DNA of 64,000 nucleotides. Source: Hymenobacter sp. APR13 (lineage in GTDB: Bacteria; Bacteroidota; Bacteroidia; Cytophagales; Hymenobacteraceae). A program made the translations under genes and the position numbers. Positions 32,141 to 40,578 of this stretch are shown here, in pieces. How positions within the stretch are numbered: position 1 is the first letter of the stretch; each line of letters starts with the position of its first letter. The notes under the pieces are model-generated. The model worked only from the letters and a program-made list of their open reading frames with translations. It was not told where the DNA came from and ran no database searches. The stretch covers positions 4,521,001 through 4,585,000 of the forward strand of contig NZ_CP006587.1 of the NCBI RefSeq assembly GCF_000737515.1, read 5' to 3'.

Positions 32141-33913
32141 TTAGGATTTCTTCAGCATCATGGCCCGGATGTAGCGCACCGGGGCGCTGCCGAAACTCAG
32201 GAATTGCTCGTGGAAGGACTTCAGGTCGAAGCCTTGGCCCTGCTCCTTCTTCAGCTCTTGGCGCAGGTCGTAGATTTCGGTGTAGCCGGTGAAGTACGAG
32301 CTGAGCTGCACCTGGCTGAGGGTGGCGCGGCGCCACTTGTTGCGGGCCTCGGCTTCTTCCTGGAACCCGTCGCGGCGGAGCATGGCCACGGTGGCGGCCT
32401 CGGAGGCGTTTTTCACGTGCACTTCGTGGTCGAGGATGGCGTTGAGCGTCACGCGCATATTCCACTTGTCCCACATCAGCCACATTTCATCGGTGTTGCC
32501 ACCGTAGCCGCTTTCCAGCATCATGCGCTCGGCGTACACGGCCCACCCTTCAATCATGGCGCCATTGCCGAAGATGGACTTGATGAGCGAGGGGCTGCGG
32601 TTGGCGTACACGAGCTGCGTATAGTGGCCCGGAATGGCCTCGTGGATGTTGAGGATCTGCAGCGTGTAGGTGTTGTATTCGCGCAGGTAGCTCTGGGCCT
32701 GGGCGTCGGGCTGGCCGGTGAGAGGCTCCACGTTGTAGTAGGTGTTGGCGGCCTTGTCGTAGGGGCCGGGGGCCGAAATGCTGGCGCCCGCGCCGCTGCC
32801 GCGCATGTAGAGCGGCGTTTCGCGCACTACCAGCGGCTTGGTGGGGTCCTGGGTGAGCAGCTTGTGGTCATCTACCCACTTCACCAGCGTGGGCATCTGG
32901 TCTTTCACGGCCTGCACGAAACCGGCCGGCGTGGCGTGTTTTTCCGAAAGCTTGCCGATGACCTGCTGCACGGTAGCCAGCGAGTCGGTGGGTAGCGGCT
33001 GGCCCGGGAAGTATTTGGGGTAGAGGCGGGTGGCGCGCGTCTTCATGTCGCGCAGCAGCTCCTGCTTGTGCGTGAGGGCCTTTTCGTAGACCTGCCCGGC
33101 CGAGTAGGTGCTCTGGATGTCGTAGCTGAACTTGCGGGCGAACAGGTCCTGGCCCAGCCGGAAGCTGCGGAATTTGCCGGCCGGCAGCACCTCCGTTTTC
33201 AGAAACCGGAGGTAGTCCTCGATGCTCAGGCGCGTAGTAGCCAGCCGGTTGGCAAAGTCCTCCTTTTCGCGTGCCGACAGCCCCGAGCGGGCCACGGAAT
33301 CTTCCAGGGCCTTGCCGAACACCTCCAGCCCTCCCTGGTTCTGCAGAATGGCCAGCTCGGTGTGCTCTTTGGTGGGCGTGCTGATGTTTTGCTCGGCAGC
33401 AGCGTAGTAGTCGGCGGCACGCGAGATTTTCAGGCTGATGGCCCGCAGCCGCCGATCCAGCGGCCAGTAGCGGCCGTTGAGGATTTCGCCCACCGAGGCC
33501 CCCAGGTTGTAGTTGGCCGGGTTCCACTGCCAGTCGCGCAGCGTGTCGGCGTAGAAGCCGCTGCTGCGCACGTAGTTCTGCATCAGGCGCCAGTCGGTCT
33601 GGTTGTTGACGCTCAGCTCCTCGGGCTTGAACGTGGCCAACTCGGTGGCGCGGCGCCGCAGGGCCTTGGCCTCGGTGCGGCGGCGGCCTTCGTTGGGCAC
33701 CACCAGCAGCGAGTCGTAGCGGTGGTAGCCGGCGCCGCTGGCCCACTCGGGGTTGTAGTACCAGAGCGAGTCAATGAAGCGTGACTTGTAGCGCTCAAAC
33801 GCCGCATCGGGCTGAGCATCGGCCTCGGCCGTTTTGCGCCCCGGCGAGTCGGAGCAGGCGGCCAGGGAAGCAGCGGCCGCCAACGTGGCAGCCAGGAGTA
33901 GCGGGTGTTTCAT
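32141..33913 (-). CDS. DUF885 family lipoprotein, metallopeptidase-like
   Basis: A 590-residue protein with lipobox SLAAC near residue 20 (MKHPLLLAATLAAAASLAAC). The body is largely helical. The zinc-type motif is in HEAIPGHYTQLVY (HExxxGH), with a downstream Glu in NGAMIEGWAVYAERMMLE, which fits the DUF885 family of putative M3-like peptidases. It probably acts in the periplasm or at the outer membrane. The frame extends upstream to 34147 but only through an imperfect 21-bp tandem repeat, so the ATG at 33913 is used. Confidence 0.9.
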   Translation of the reverse strand: MKHPLLLAATLAAAASLAACSDSPGRKTAEADAQPDAAFERYKSRFIDSLWYYNPEWASGAGYHRYDSLLVVPNEGRRRTEAKALRRRATELATFKPEELSVNNQTDWRLMQNYVRSSGFYADTLRDWQWNPANYNLGASVGEILNGRYWPLDRRLRAISLKISRAADYYAAAEQNISTPTKEHTELAILQNQGGLEVFGKALEDSVARSGLSAREKEDFANRLATTRLSIEDYLRFLKTEVLPAGKFRSFRLGQDLFARKFSYDIQSTYSAGQVYEKALTHKQELLRDMKTRATRLYPKYFPGQPLPTDSLATVQQVIGKLSEKHATPAGFVQAVKDQMPTLVKWVDDHKLLTQDPTKPLVVRETPLYMRGSGAGASISAPGPYDKAANTYYNVEPLTGQPDAQAQSYLREYNTYTLQILNIHEAIPGHYTQLVYANRSPSLIKSIFGNGAMIEGWAVYAERMMLESGYGGNTDEMWLMWDKWNMRVTLNAILDHEVHVKNASEAATVAMLRRDGFQEEAEARNKWRRATLSQVQLSSYFTGYTEIYDLRQELKKEQGQGFDLKSFHEQFLSFGSAPVRYIRAMMLKKS

Positions 33914-34020
33914 GTGGCAAAGAGGTTGAAGCGGCAAGGTAGCGGGCAAGGACGGGGTTTGGTGCGGGGCGTTGCGCCACCTGCCAATGTACCAGATTGC
34001 GCCCCGTGTCCTACACGCCG

Positions 34021-34188
34021 CGTTTCCACCCGTGCAGCTTACGCTTCCACCTGTGCGGATCGTATTTCCACCCGTGCGGATTACGTTTCTACCTATGCGG
34101 ATTTCATTTCCATCCATGCAGCTTACGTTTCCACCCGTACGGACCACGTTTCCACCTACACGCAGCCTGATTTCACCCGTACTGGCAG
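34021..34188. repeat. Imperfect 21-bp tandem repeat, about eight units
   Basis: Units start at 34021, 34042, 34063, 34084, 34105, 34126, 34147 and 34168. The shared pattern is close to CGTTTCCACCCGTGCGGATTA, slightly abbreviated as CGTTTCCACCCGTGCGGATT. Units 7 and 8 are degenerate. Because 21 is divisible by 3, all frames stay open across it, giving false extensions of neighbouring genes on both strands. It lies in the divergent gap between DUF885 and the next plus-strand gene, so it may carry regulatory sites. Confidence 0.88.
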
Positions 34189-34274
34189 AAGGGCACTTAT
34201 ACTGCCCGCTTCTGGCCCTACGTTTGCACCCGGCGGCCGGCTTCCTTTCTTATCCTTCGGTTTTCTGCTTTCCC

Positions 34275-34778
34275 ATGCGTTTCTTCTATCTGCTGCTCCT
34301 GCCGCTGCTGCTCGCTCTCCCGGCCCGCGCCCAGTCCGTTGCCCGCCTCGATGTCGCCAACGGCTTCCGGGGGCTCACCTTTGGCTCGCCGCTCACCGAA
34401 GCGCTTCACCTGAACCTGGTGCAGGATAAAGGCGACGAGAAAATATACGAGCGGCTGGACGAGCAGCTGCGCGTGGGCAGCTTCACGGCGGCGCGCATTC
34501 ACTACAAGTTTTTCCGGGGGCAGTTTGCGGCCGTCACCATCATCGTGAAGGGCGCCGCCGATGCCCAGAAGGTGCGCCCCACGTTCGAGGCCCTCTACGG
34601 GCCCGGCCGCCTGCAGGGCTTCAGCTGCAAGTGGCAGGGCGCACTGGTGGCCCTCTCCTGCGCCTCCCTCGCCGACGACCAGACCATTCTGGCCATGAGC
34701 AGCGTGCCCCTGGCCGCCCAGATGCAGCAGGCCAAAGTGCCCGTCGGCACCACCAAGCTCAAAACCAAGCAGAAGTAG
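34275..34778 (+). CDS. Hypothetical secreted protein
   Basis: A 167-residue protein with signal peptide MRFFYLLLLPLLLALPARAQ. The mature part reads VARLDVANGFRGLTFGSPLT, ALHLNLVQDKGDEKIYERLD, then ARIHYKFFRGQFAAVTIIVK and ADAQKVRPTFEALYGPGRLQ. This is a small alpha/beta domain of a type common in Bacteroidota, of unknown function, and it ends in a basic Lys-rich tail (TTKLKTKQK). The ATG at 34275 is chosen; the upstream frame comes from the tandem repeat. Confidence 0.75.
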   Translation: MRFFYLLLLPLLLALPARAQSVARLDVANGFRGLTFGSPLTEALHLNLVQDKGDEKIYERLDEQLRVGSFTAARIHYKFFRGQFAAVTIIVKGAADAQKVRPTFEALYGPGRLQGFSCKWQGALVALSCASLADDQTILAMSSVPLAAQMQQAKVPVGTTKLKTKQK

Positions 34779-34792
34779 AAGCCCGCCTGCCT

Positions 34793-34867
34793 GTGGCACG
34801 GACTTCAGTCCGTAGCCCGCACTCTACCCATGGACAGCAGGGGTCTACGGACTGAAGTCCGTGCCAC
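34793..34867. repeat. Perfect 23-bp inverted repeat
   Basis: Arms 34793-34815 and 34845-34867 are exact complements, with core GCACGGACTTCAGTCCGTAG. The core itself has an inner palindrome (CGGACTTCAGTCCG-like), as in other elements here. It is between convergent genes. Confidence 0.92.
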
Positions 34868-34878
34868 GGCGAAGCTTC

Positions 34879-35364
34879 CTACTGCGGTGCGGCCGAGGTG
34901 GTGTAGCGGATAGTGCCGCCCAGCTGCTGCCCAATGGCTGCCAGTTCTTCCCATTCGGCATTGTCGCCGCCACGGCAGCGCGCTCGTTGGTTGATTTCAG
35001 GGTAGCCCTCGTTCTGATACACGGCATAGGCCCGCACCATCAGCGTCCGGCCTTCCACCATACCCGCTATCCGTATCCTTGAGCTGCGCACCTCCAGCGG
35101 ATACGTGGCCAGCGTCAGCAGCTCCGGGCTGCTGTGCTCGATGGCGTAGCCGCGCACGGCCAGTACCTGCGCCAGCCGTCGCCAAATCACCATGGGAGCA
35201 TCGGTCAGCTCTATCACCATGGTATCGTGCTCTTTGGTGGCCGTGGCTTCCAGCACGGACCCACGGGCAGGAGCAGGCACTTTCACCGGCGCAGGGCGGG
35301 TCTGGGCGTGGGCTAGTGGCGCGGCACCGGCCAGTAGCAGCAGGCAGCATAGTTTTTTCAGCAT
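34879..35364 (-). CDS. Hypothetical secreted protein
   Basis: A 161-residue protein with a signal peptide (MLKKLCCLLLLAGAAPLAHA). The mature part has KEHDTMVIELTDAPMVIWRR, LAQVLAVRGYAIEHSSPELL and EVRSSRIRIAGMVEGRTLMV. One small alpha/beta domain is implied. No family is recognised. The ATG at 35364 is preferred to 35388 because it places the signal peptide first. Confidence 0.72.
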   Translation of the reverse strand: MLKKLCCLLLLAGAAPLAHAQTRPAPVKVPAPARGSVLEATATKEHDTMVIELTDAPMVIWRRLAQVLAVRGYAIEHSSPELLTLATYPLEVRSSRIRIAGMVEGRTLMVRAYAVYQNEGYPEINQRARCRGGDNAEWEELAAIGQQLGGTIRYTTSAAPQ

Positions 35365-35497
35365 CGGAAAGGAAATAAAAGGATTCACGTAGTTTTCAGA
35401 CCGATTCGCGGGACAATCGCCCTGCCCTCGTTCCCGGACCGGGCGGGTGTCAAACTTCGCGCCACTCCTCGTTTCTCTACCGCCCTATTCTGCTGCT

Positions 35498-36931
35498 ATG
35501 CGCCTTTTTCCGCTGCTTCTGCTCCCACTATTGGCCTGCTCGCAGGCGCCCGTCGAGACGACCCGCCCGCCGCTGCCCGAGGGGCCGCCGGCCATTCCGG
35601 TGGAGTCGGGCGGCCGCTGCGTAGCCCAGGCGGGCACTGCCTTTCCCGAAACTTTCGAGGCCGGCAGCAAAGGCGCCTACACCGCCGCCACCGAGCCGCT
35701 GGGCACAGGGCTGTGGTATTTTGAAGACGCCCTGATCGGCTCGTCGGAACAGGACCACAAGCACGGCGAGCACGCCGCCCGCCTGCGCGGCAAGGGCCGG
35801 CTGCGCATGAACTTCGATGCGCCGGCCGGCGTGCGCACCATCCGGGTCAGCAGCGCGCTGTATGGGCAGGACGCCGCCGCCACCTGGGAGCTGTGGGGCA
35901 GCGTGGACGGCGGCCGCACGTTCCGGCGCATCGGGCAGCCAGTGCGCGTGCAAAGCCCGCGCCTGCTCAGCACCACCTTCCAGGCCGGCCCTACGCCCGC
36001 GCCGCTGCGCCTGGAAATCCGCAAAACCGACGGCGGCTCCGGCCGCCTCAACATCGACGACATTGCCCTGGAAGCCGCTGGCGGCGCGGCAGTGGCAGGC
36101 GGCAGCGTGGCCACCACTCCACAACCCACCACTCCGCAACCCACCAACCCAAACCAGGCCGTAGTGGTCGGCCGCGACGATAACATGGCCCTGGGCAACC
36201 CCAGCGGCGCCACCGCCGACGCCAGCAACCCCACCAATTACCTGCTCACCAAACCGCAGTTCACCATCGGCTACAACGCCCAGCGCGGCACGCCCACGTG
36301 GGTGAGCTGGCACCTCAACCGCGCCTGGATGGGCGCGGCCCCGCGCCAGGACGACTTCCGCCCCGACCCGGCTCTGCCGCGGCAGTTCTACGCCGTCACG
36401 CGCAATAGCTACTCCGGCTCCGGCTTCGACAAAGGCCACAACTGCCCCAGCGCCGACCGCACCACCGACCTCGACGACAACTCGGCCACCTTCCTGATGA
36501 CCAATATGATTCCGCAGGCGGCCAACAACAACCAGCGCACCTGGGGCAACCTCGAGGAATGGACCCGCGCCCAGGTGCAGCGCGGGCAGGAAGTGTACGT
36601 GGTGATGGGCTGCTACGGCAAAGGCGGCACCGGCCTCAACGGCCTGAAAACCACCATCGACCAGGGCCGCGTGACGGTGCCGGCCCGCGTCTGGAAGCTG
36701 CTGGTGCTGCTGCCCGAAGGCACCAACGACCTGCAGCGCATTGCCGCCGGCCAGGCCCGCATCCTCGCCATCGACACCCCCAACGACCAGGCCGTAGACC
36801 CCGACTGGAGCCGCTACCGCGTGAGCGTGGACGCCCTGGAAGCCGCCACCGGCCTCGACCTGCTCAGCAAGCTCCCCCTGGAAGCCCAAACCCGCCTGCA
36901 GAAAACGGTGGATACGGGTCCGGTGCGGTAA
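35498..36931 (+). CDS. DNA/RNA non-specific endonuclease (NUC1/NucA type) lipoprotein
   Basis: A 477-residue protein with lipobox LLACS (Cys14). Residues 45-195 form a beta-sandwich-like domain (FETFEAGSKGAYTAATEPLG is close to its start). A Pro/Thr linker follows (about 200-220), then a NUC1 nuclease domain. The active site is DKGHNCPSADR (311-321): the usual DRGH has Lys in place of Arg, with His314 as the base. TNMIPQAANNNQRTWGNLE carries the metal-binding Asn. It should cut DNA and RNA outside the cell, perhaps for nutrition. A protein with a NuiA-like inhibitor domain is encoded at 42962-43849. Confidence 0.93.
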   Translation: MRLFPLLLLPLLACSQAPVETTRPPLPEGPPAIPVESGGRCVAQAGTAFPETFEAGSKGAYTAATEPLGTGLWYFEDALIGSSEQDHKHGEHAARLRGKGRLRMNFDAPAGVRTIRVSSALYGQDAAATWELWGSVDGGRTFRRIGQPVRVQSPRLLSTTFQAGPTPAPLRLEIRKTDGGSGRLNIDDIALEAAGGAAVAGGSVATTPQPTTPQPTNPNQAVVVGRDDNMALGNPSGATADASNPTNYLLTKPQFTIGYNAQRGTPTWVSWHLNRAWMGAAPRQDDFRPDPALPRQFYAVTRNSYSGSGFDKGHNCPSADRTTDLDDNSATFLMTNMIPQAANNNQRTWGNLEEWTRAQVQRGQEVYVVMGCYGKGGTGLNGLKTTIDQGRVTVPARVWKLLVLLPEGTNDLQRIAAGQARILAIDTPNDQAVDPDWSRYRVSVDALEAATGLDLLSKLPLEAQTRLQKTVDTGPVR

Positions 36932-36937
36932 AAAACT

Positions 36938-37048
36938 GTACTGCGAAAGTCCGTTTCGCGACGAGCGAAGCGAGTATCCGGCACCACGCCCTATGTGCTG
37001 GCGCGTAGGAACTCGCTTTGCTCGTCGCGAAACGGACTTTCGCGGTAC
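36938..37048. repeat. 38-bp inverted repeat, two mismatches
   Basis: Arms 36938-36975 and 37011-37048. The core reads GAAAGTCCGTTTCGCGACGA, with an inner palindromic tendency. It is between the convergent nuclease and hydrolase genes, 7 bp from the nuclease stop codon. Confidence 0.92.
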
Positions 37049-37056
37049 GGGGCGCG

Positions 37057-37881
37057 CTACTGGCTCAGAAACCGCAGCACGGCCGCGGCATACAGGTCGC
37101 CGTAGTTGCCGGGTTTTGAAGTCAGGGCCATCAGGCCGCCGCCGTGGGCTCCCTCGAAGGTGAGTAGCTCGCGGCGCTGGCGGCGGCGAGCAGTCTGCAC
37201 GATGCGGGTGGAGTCGGCCAGCGGCGTGTTTACGTCCTGGATGCCGGCTACCAGCAGCATCGGGCACTGTATGCGCGGCAGCAGCTGCGGATACTGCACC
37301 GCCTCGGCCGGCAAAGTCACGACTTTGTTCTTTGCCTGCTTAATGGCGGCCACCAGCTGAGTGGGGTCGGCCACGTAGCCTTCCCCGATCAGGAAATCCG
37401 GCTTGTCGGTGGCTGCCACATGGGTGGCCATGATGGTGCCCATCGAGAAGCCGAAGATGCCCGTGCGGGTGCCCGGGTACTGCTGGCGGGCGTAGCGGAA
37501 TGCGGCGCGCAGGTCGGTGGCAAACTCGGCATAGTACAGCCGTTGCTGGTCGATAGCAAAGTCGGAGCTGTGGCCGAAGCCGCGGTAATCGAAGAGCAAC
37601 ACCCGGTAGCCCACATTGGCCAGCATCCGGGCGTGATAGAGCAGCTGGCCCATATTGCCGGCGTCGCCCTCGGCCACTACGATGGTTGTGTGCTGGTCGG
37701 TGCCGCCCTGGGGCTCGATGATCCAGCTGTTGAGTTGCGCGTGGTCGGGCGTTTCGATGCGTACCGTGCGGTACGGCAGCCTCAGCGAGTCGGGCGTGTA
37801 GGCATAGTCGCGGCTGGGGCGCAGGGCCCAGGCGGGCAAGATAGTCAGCAGGCAGAAGGCCAAGAATAGGTAGCGTTTCAT
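37057..37881 (-). CDS. Secreted alpha/beta hydrolase (BAAT/FrsA-like)
   Basis: A 274-residue protein with signal peptide MKRYLFLAFCLLTILPAWAL and an alpha/beta hydrolase core: TTIVVAEGDAGNMGQLLYH, VLLFDYRGFGHSSDF, and the nucleophile GFSMGTIMATH. GIQDVNTPLADS and GAHGGGLMALTS hold the likely acid and His. The sequence resembles Abhydrolase proteins of the 'dienelactone/FrsA' kind. The substrate is unknown. The start at 37881 is at the signal peptide. Confidence 0.85.
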   Translation of the reverse strand: MKRYLFLAFCLLTILPAWALRPSRDYAYTPDSLRLPYRTVRIETPDHAQLNSWIIEPQGGTDQHTTIVVAEGDAGNMGQLLYHARMLANVGYRVLLFDYRGFGHSSDFAIDQQRLYYAEFATDLRAAFRYARQQYPGTRTGIFGFSMGTIMATHVAATDKPDFLIGEGYVADPTQLVAAIKQAKNKVVTLPAEAVQYPQLLPRIQCPMLLVAGIQDVNTPLADSTRIVQTARRRQRRELLTFEGAHGGGLMALTSKPGNYGDLYAAAVLRFLSQ

Positions 37882-38186
37882 AGGTAGCAGTGAGATTGAT
37901 GAGATGAGTTGCAAGCTAAGGCCCGGACCGGGAACTAACAGCGCAAGAAAGTGCTTTTCAGCCATCCTCCTGCTGATAGGCGGAGGCGGGCAGCCAGCTG
38001 GCGGCACCCCGATACCGAAAGCTCGCGCAACTTCCTGATTGGGTGGTATCTTTGTGGCGGCGCCGCCCCGGCGCTGCTACTGCCCCTGCCCTGCCTCTCC
38101 CGCCCATCAACTCCTGTCCGCAGGGGTTAATGGGCTTTTTTGTGGCCGATGGGGCTGGTTTTCTTTTGATTTTTCTGCCTGTTTCT
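37882..38186. other. Divergent intergenic region with a -7-like element
   Basis: About 305 bp between the hydrolase and MFS genes. TATCTTTG at 38047-38054 fits the Bacteroidota -7 (TAnnTTTG) for the MFS gene, but no clear -33 is seen at the usual distance. It would leave a leader of about 125 nt. No hairpin or ORF of note was found. Confidence 0.4.
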
Positions 38187-39356
38187 ATGCTTACGCTTCG
38201 TTTGCCGCTTGCTGTTTCCCGCCCGCCCCGCCAGGTTTACCGGGTGGCCGTGGGGGTCCTGTTTTTCCTGATGGGCCTCACGTTTTCCACCTGGGCGTCG
38301 CGCATTCCCACCATTCAGCAGCAGCTGGGCATTTCGGAAGCCCGGCTGGGGCTGCTGCTGCTGGCGGCACCGGTAGGCTCCATGGCTTCGCTGCCGGTGG
38401 CGGGGTGGCTGGTGGCGCGGCTGGGCAGCCGTCGGGTGGTGCTGGGCGGCATTGTGGGCTACGCGCTGGGCTTGGTGGCGCTGGGGCTGGCGCAGTCGGT
38501 GCCGCTGCTGGTGGCGGGGCTGGTGCTGTTTGGCTTCGTGTCCAACCTGTCTAATATTGCCGTCAACACCCAGGCGGTCGGCGTAGAGCAGTTGCACCGC
38601 AAGTCCATCATGGCCTCGTTTCACGGGCTCTGGAGTTTGGCCGGTTTTGCTGGGGCGGCGCTGGGGGCTCTCATGATTGGCCAGCAGGTGGCCCCGCTGC
38701 CGCACTTCGTGCTGGTGGCTGTGCTGGTGGTGGCGGGCGTAGCAGTTTGCAGCACCTCCATCCGCCCCCGCGACGCCAGCCTCGGCGCCGACGTGAAGGT
38801 GCCCCTGTTCGCGCTGCCCGACAAGTCGCTGCTGTTGCTGGGGGTGCTGGCGTTCTGCTCCATGATTTGCGAGGGCGCCATGTTCGACTGGAGCGGGGTG
38901 TATTTCCGCAAGGTGGTGCACGCCGAGGCCGCCTGGGTGGGCGCCGGCTACACGGCCTTCATGTGCACCATGGCCGGTGGCCGCTTCATTGCCGACGGCT
39001 TCGCGCACCGCTACGGGCTGCGTCGCACGCTGCAGCTAAGCGGTTTGCTCACGGCTACCGGCCTGCTGCTGTCGGTGGCGCTGCCGGCCCTGCCCACGGC
39101 TATTCTGGGCTTTCTGCTGGTGGGGTTTGGGGTGTCGTCGGTGGTGCCGCTGGTGTATGGCGCGGCGGGCCGCTCCACCACCATGCCGGCCAGCGTGGCG
39201 CTGGCGGCCGTGTCCACGGTCGGGTTCCTGGGGTTTCTGTTCGGGCCGCCGCTGATTGGTATTGTGGCCGGCTTCACCAGCCTGCGGGTGTCGTTTTCCA
39301 TCATTGCCGGCCTGGGCCTTTGCGTGGCGGCGCTGGCTAGTCGGGTGAAGGGGTGA
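38187..39356 (+). CDS. MFS transporter, YbjJ-like
   Basis: A 389-residue protein with 12 membrane helices. It has GLTFSTWASRIPTIQQQLGI and LGSRRVVLGG (MFS motif A region), and the second half starts KVPLFALPDKSLLLLGVLAF. The WASRIP sequence is typical of the YbjJ/fucose-permease-like branch, whose substrate is unknown. The ATG at 38187 is at the first helix; the frame is open upstream to 38043 without conserved-looking text. Confidence 0.85.
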   Translation: MLTLRLPLAVSRPPRQVYRVAVGVLFFLMGLTFSTWASRIPTIQQQLGISEARLGLLLLAAPVGSMASLPVAGWLVARLGSRRVVLGGIVGYALGLVALGLAQSVPLLVAGLVLFGFVSNLSNIAVNTQAVGVEQLHRKSIMASFHGLWSLAGFAGAALGALMIGQQVAPLPHFVLVAVLVVAGVAVCSTSIRPRDASLGADVKVPLFALPDKSLLLLGVLAFCSMICEGAMFDWSGVYFRKVVHAEAAWVGAGYTAFMCTMAGGRFIADGFAHRYGLRRTLQLSGLLTATGLLLSVALPALPTAILGFLLVGFGVSSVVPLVYGAAGRSTTMPASVALAAVSTVGFLGFLFGPPLIGIVAGFTSLRVSFSIIAGLGLCVAALASRVKG

Positions 39357-39410
39357 TGAAGTGATGAGGTGAACCGTGACAAGTAACAAGTGACAGGTAA
39401 ACGGTGATAC
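39357..39410. repeat. Short word-built repeat after the MFS gene
   Basis: Variants of GTGATGAGGTGAACCGTGAC and AAGTAACAAGTGACAGG occur just past the MFS stop codon. The same words return around 43856-43915 and 44010-44075. No coding function is seen. Confidence 0.55.
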
Positions 39411-39445
39411 GTGTAGGGCGGTACACTGGGCGCGGCCGGCAGCGG

Positions 39446-39487
39446 ACGGTCATTGGAAGGCAACGGCCTCTCAATGACCGTTTTTTT
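39446..39487 (+). terminator. Intrinsic terminator of the MFS gene
   Basis: ACGGTCATTG (39446-39455) pairs with 39472-39481, followed by T6. An inner GGC/GCC pairing is possible in the loop. Confidence 0.85.
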
Positions 39488-39525
39488 ATGGTATACTGTC
39501 CTGTTCACCGCCCATTCCTGCCGCC

Positions 39526-40575
39526 ATGTCGCACTCCATCTACACTCCCCGGCAGCAATACGTGCTGCTGATTGTCTGCCTGCTGGTGCTGGCGGGGCTG
39601 GTGCTGTTTGGGCTGGGCAGCTACATCACCGGGCTGTTCGGGGCGGGCATCCTGTACGTGGTGCTGCGGCCGTGGTGGGCGGCGCTGGTGCACCGCCGCC
39701 ACTGGAACCGGCAGCTGGCCAGCGCCACGCTGCTGACGTTTGCGCTGGTAGTCATCATCCTGCCCTTCACGGCCCTGACCCTGATGCTCGTCAACCGGCT
39801 GCAGTTCTACGCCGTGCACACCGATACCACCCAGCTCATGGCCGTGCTGCACGCCTTCGAGCGCCGCATCGGCGTCAGTTTCACGGCCGACCAGAACGTG
39901 CAGACGCTGATCCGGCAGGGCCTGGGCTGGTTCAGCCAGCGGCTGCCTTCGCTGGCCAGCGGGCTGCTGCACTTCGCCATCGTCATCGGCCTGATGCTGT
40001 TCACGCTCTACTTCATGTTTGTGCAGGAAGAAGGGTTTCTGCACGGCCTGCGCCGCTACCTGCCCTTCCGCGACACAACGCTGCGCGAGCTGGGCGAGGC
40101 CCTGCGCAACAACGTGCACGCCAACGTGCTCGGCCAGGCCCTGATTTCGCTGGTGCAGGCCATCCTGACGGGTCTGCTGCTCTGGGTGTTTAAGGTGCCC
40201 GACGCCCTGTTTTGGGGCATGGTATCGTTTTTTATGGCCTTCATCCCGGTGCTGGGCACCCCGCTGGTGTGGGTGCCGGCGGCGCTGGTCAAGCTGGCGC
40301 AGGGCCACACCGGGCAGGGCGTGGGCATTCTGCTGCTGGGTCTGGTGGTGGTGATGAACATCGACAACCTGCTGCGCATCGTGCTGGCCCGCCGCATCGG
40401 CGACATCCACCCGCTCGTCACGCTGGTAGGCGTGATTCTGGGGGTGGAAATTTTCGGCATCCTCGGCCTGGTTATCGGGCCGCTGCTGCTCTCCTACTTC
40501 ATGGTGCTGATGCGCGTGTTTGAGCGCGAAAACCGCCACCGGCCCGCTCCCGCCGACGCTGCGGCCCAGCCGTAG
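39526..40575 (+). CDS. AI-2E family transporter
   Basis: A 349-residue protein with about seven to eight helices. It has VVIILPFTALTLMLVNRLQF, a soluble segment at about 90-150, and the family's C-terminal signature IPVLGTPLVWVPAALVKL, DNLLRIVLARRIGDIHPLVT, LGVEIFGILGLVIGPLLLSY. The family was named for AI-2 export but most members probably are small-solute or cation antiporters. The C-terminus is hydrophilic. It ends 3 bp from the convergent M28 gene. Confidence 0.88.
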   Translation: MSHSIYTPRQQYVLLIVCLLVLAGLVLFGLGSYITGLFGAGILYVVLRPWWAALVHRRHWNRQLASATLLTFALVVIILPFTALTLMLVNRLQFYAVHTDTTQLMAVLHAFERRIGVSFTADQNVQTLIRQGLGWFSQRLPSLASGLLHFAIVIGLMLFTLYFMFVQEEGFLHGLRRYLPFRDTTLRELGEALRNNVHANVLGQALISLVQAILTGLLLWVFKVPDALFWGMVSFFMAFIPVLGTPLVWVPAALVKLAQGHTGQGVGILLLGLVVVMNIDNLLRIVLARRIGDIHPLVTLVGVILGVEIFGILGLVIGPLLLSYFMVLMRVFERENRHRPAPADAAAQP

Positions 40576-40578
40576 CCA

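Noticed and set aside
34021..34188. 21-bp tandem repeat considered as CRISPR or as coding sequence.
   Set aside because: Units are contiguous without spacers; open frames through it arise because 21 is divisible by 3.
35528..37267. A 579-codon minus-strand frame opposite the nuclease gene.
   Set aside because: It runs across two genes and an inverted repeat with no recognisable domain.
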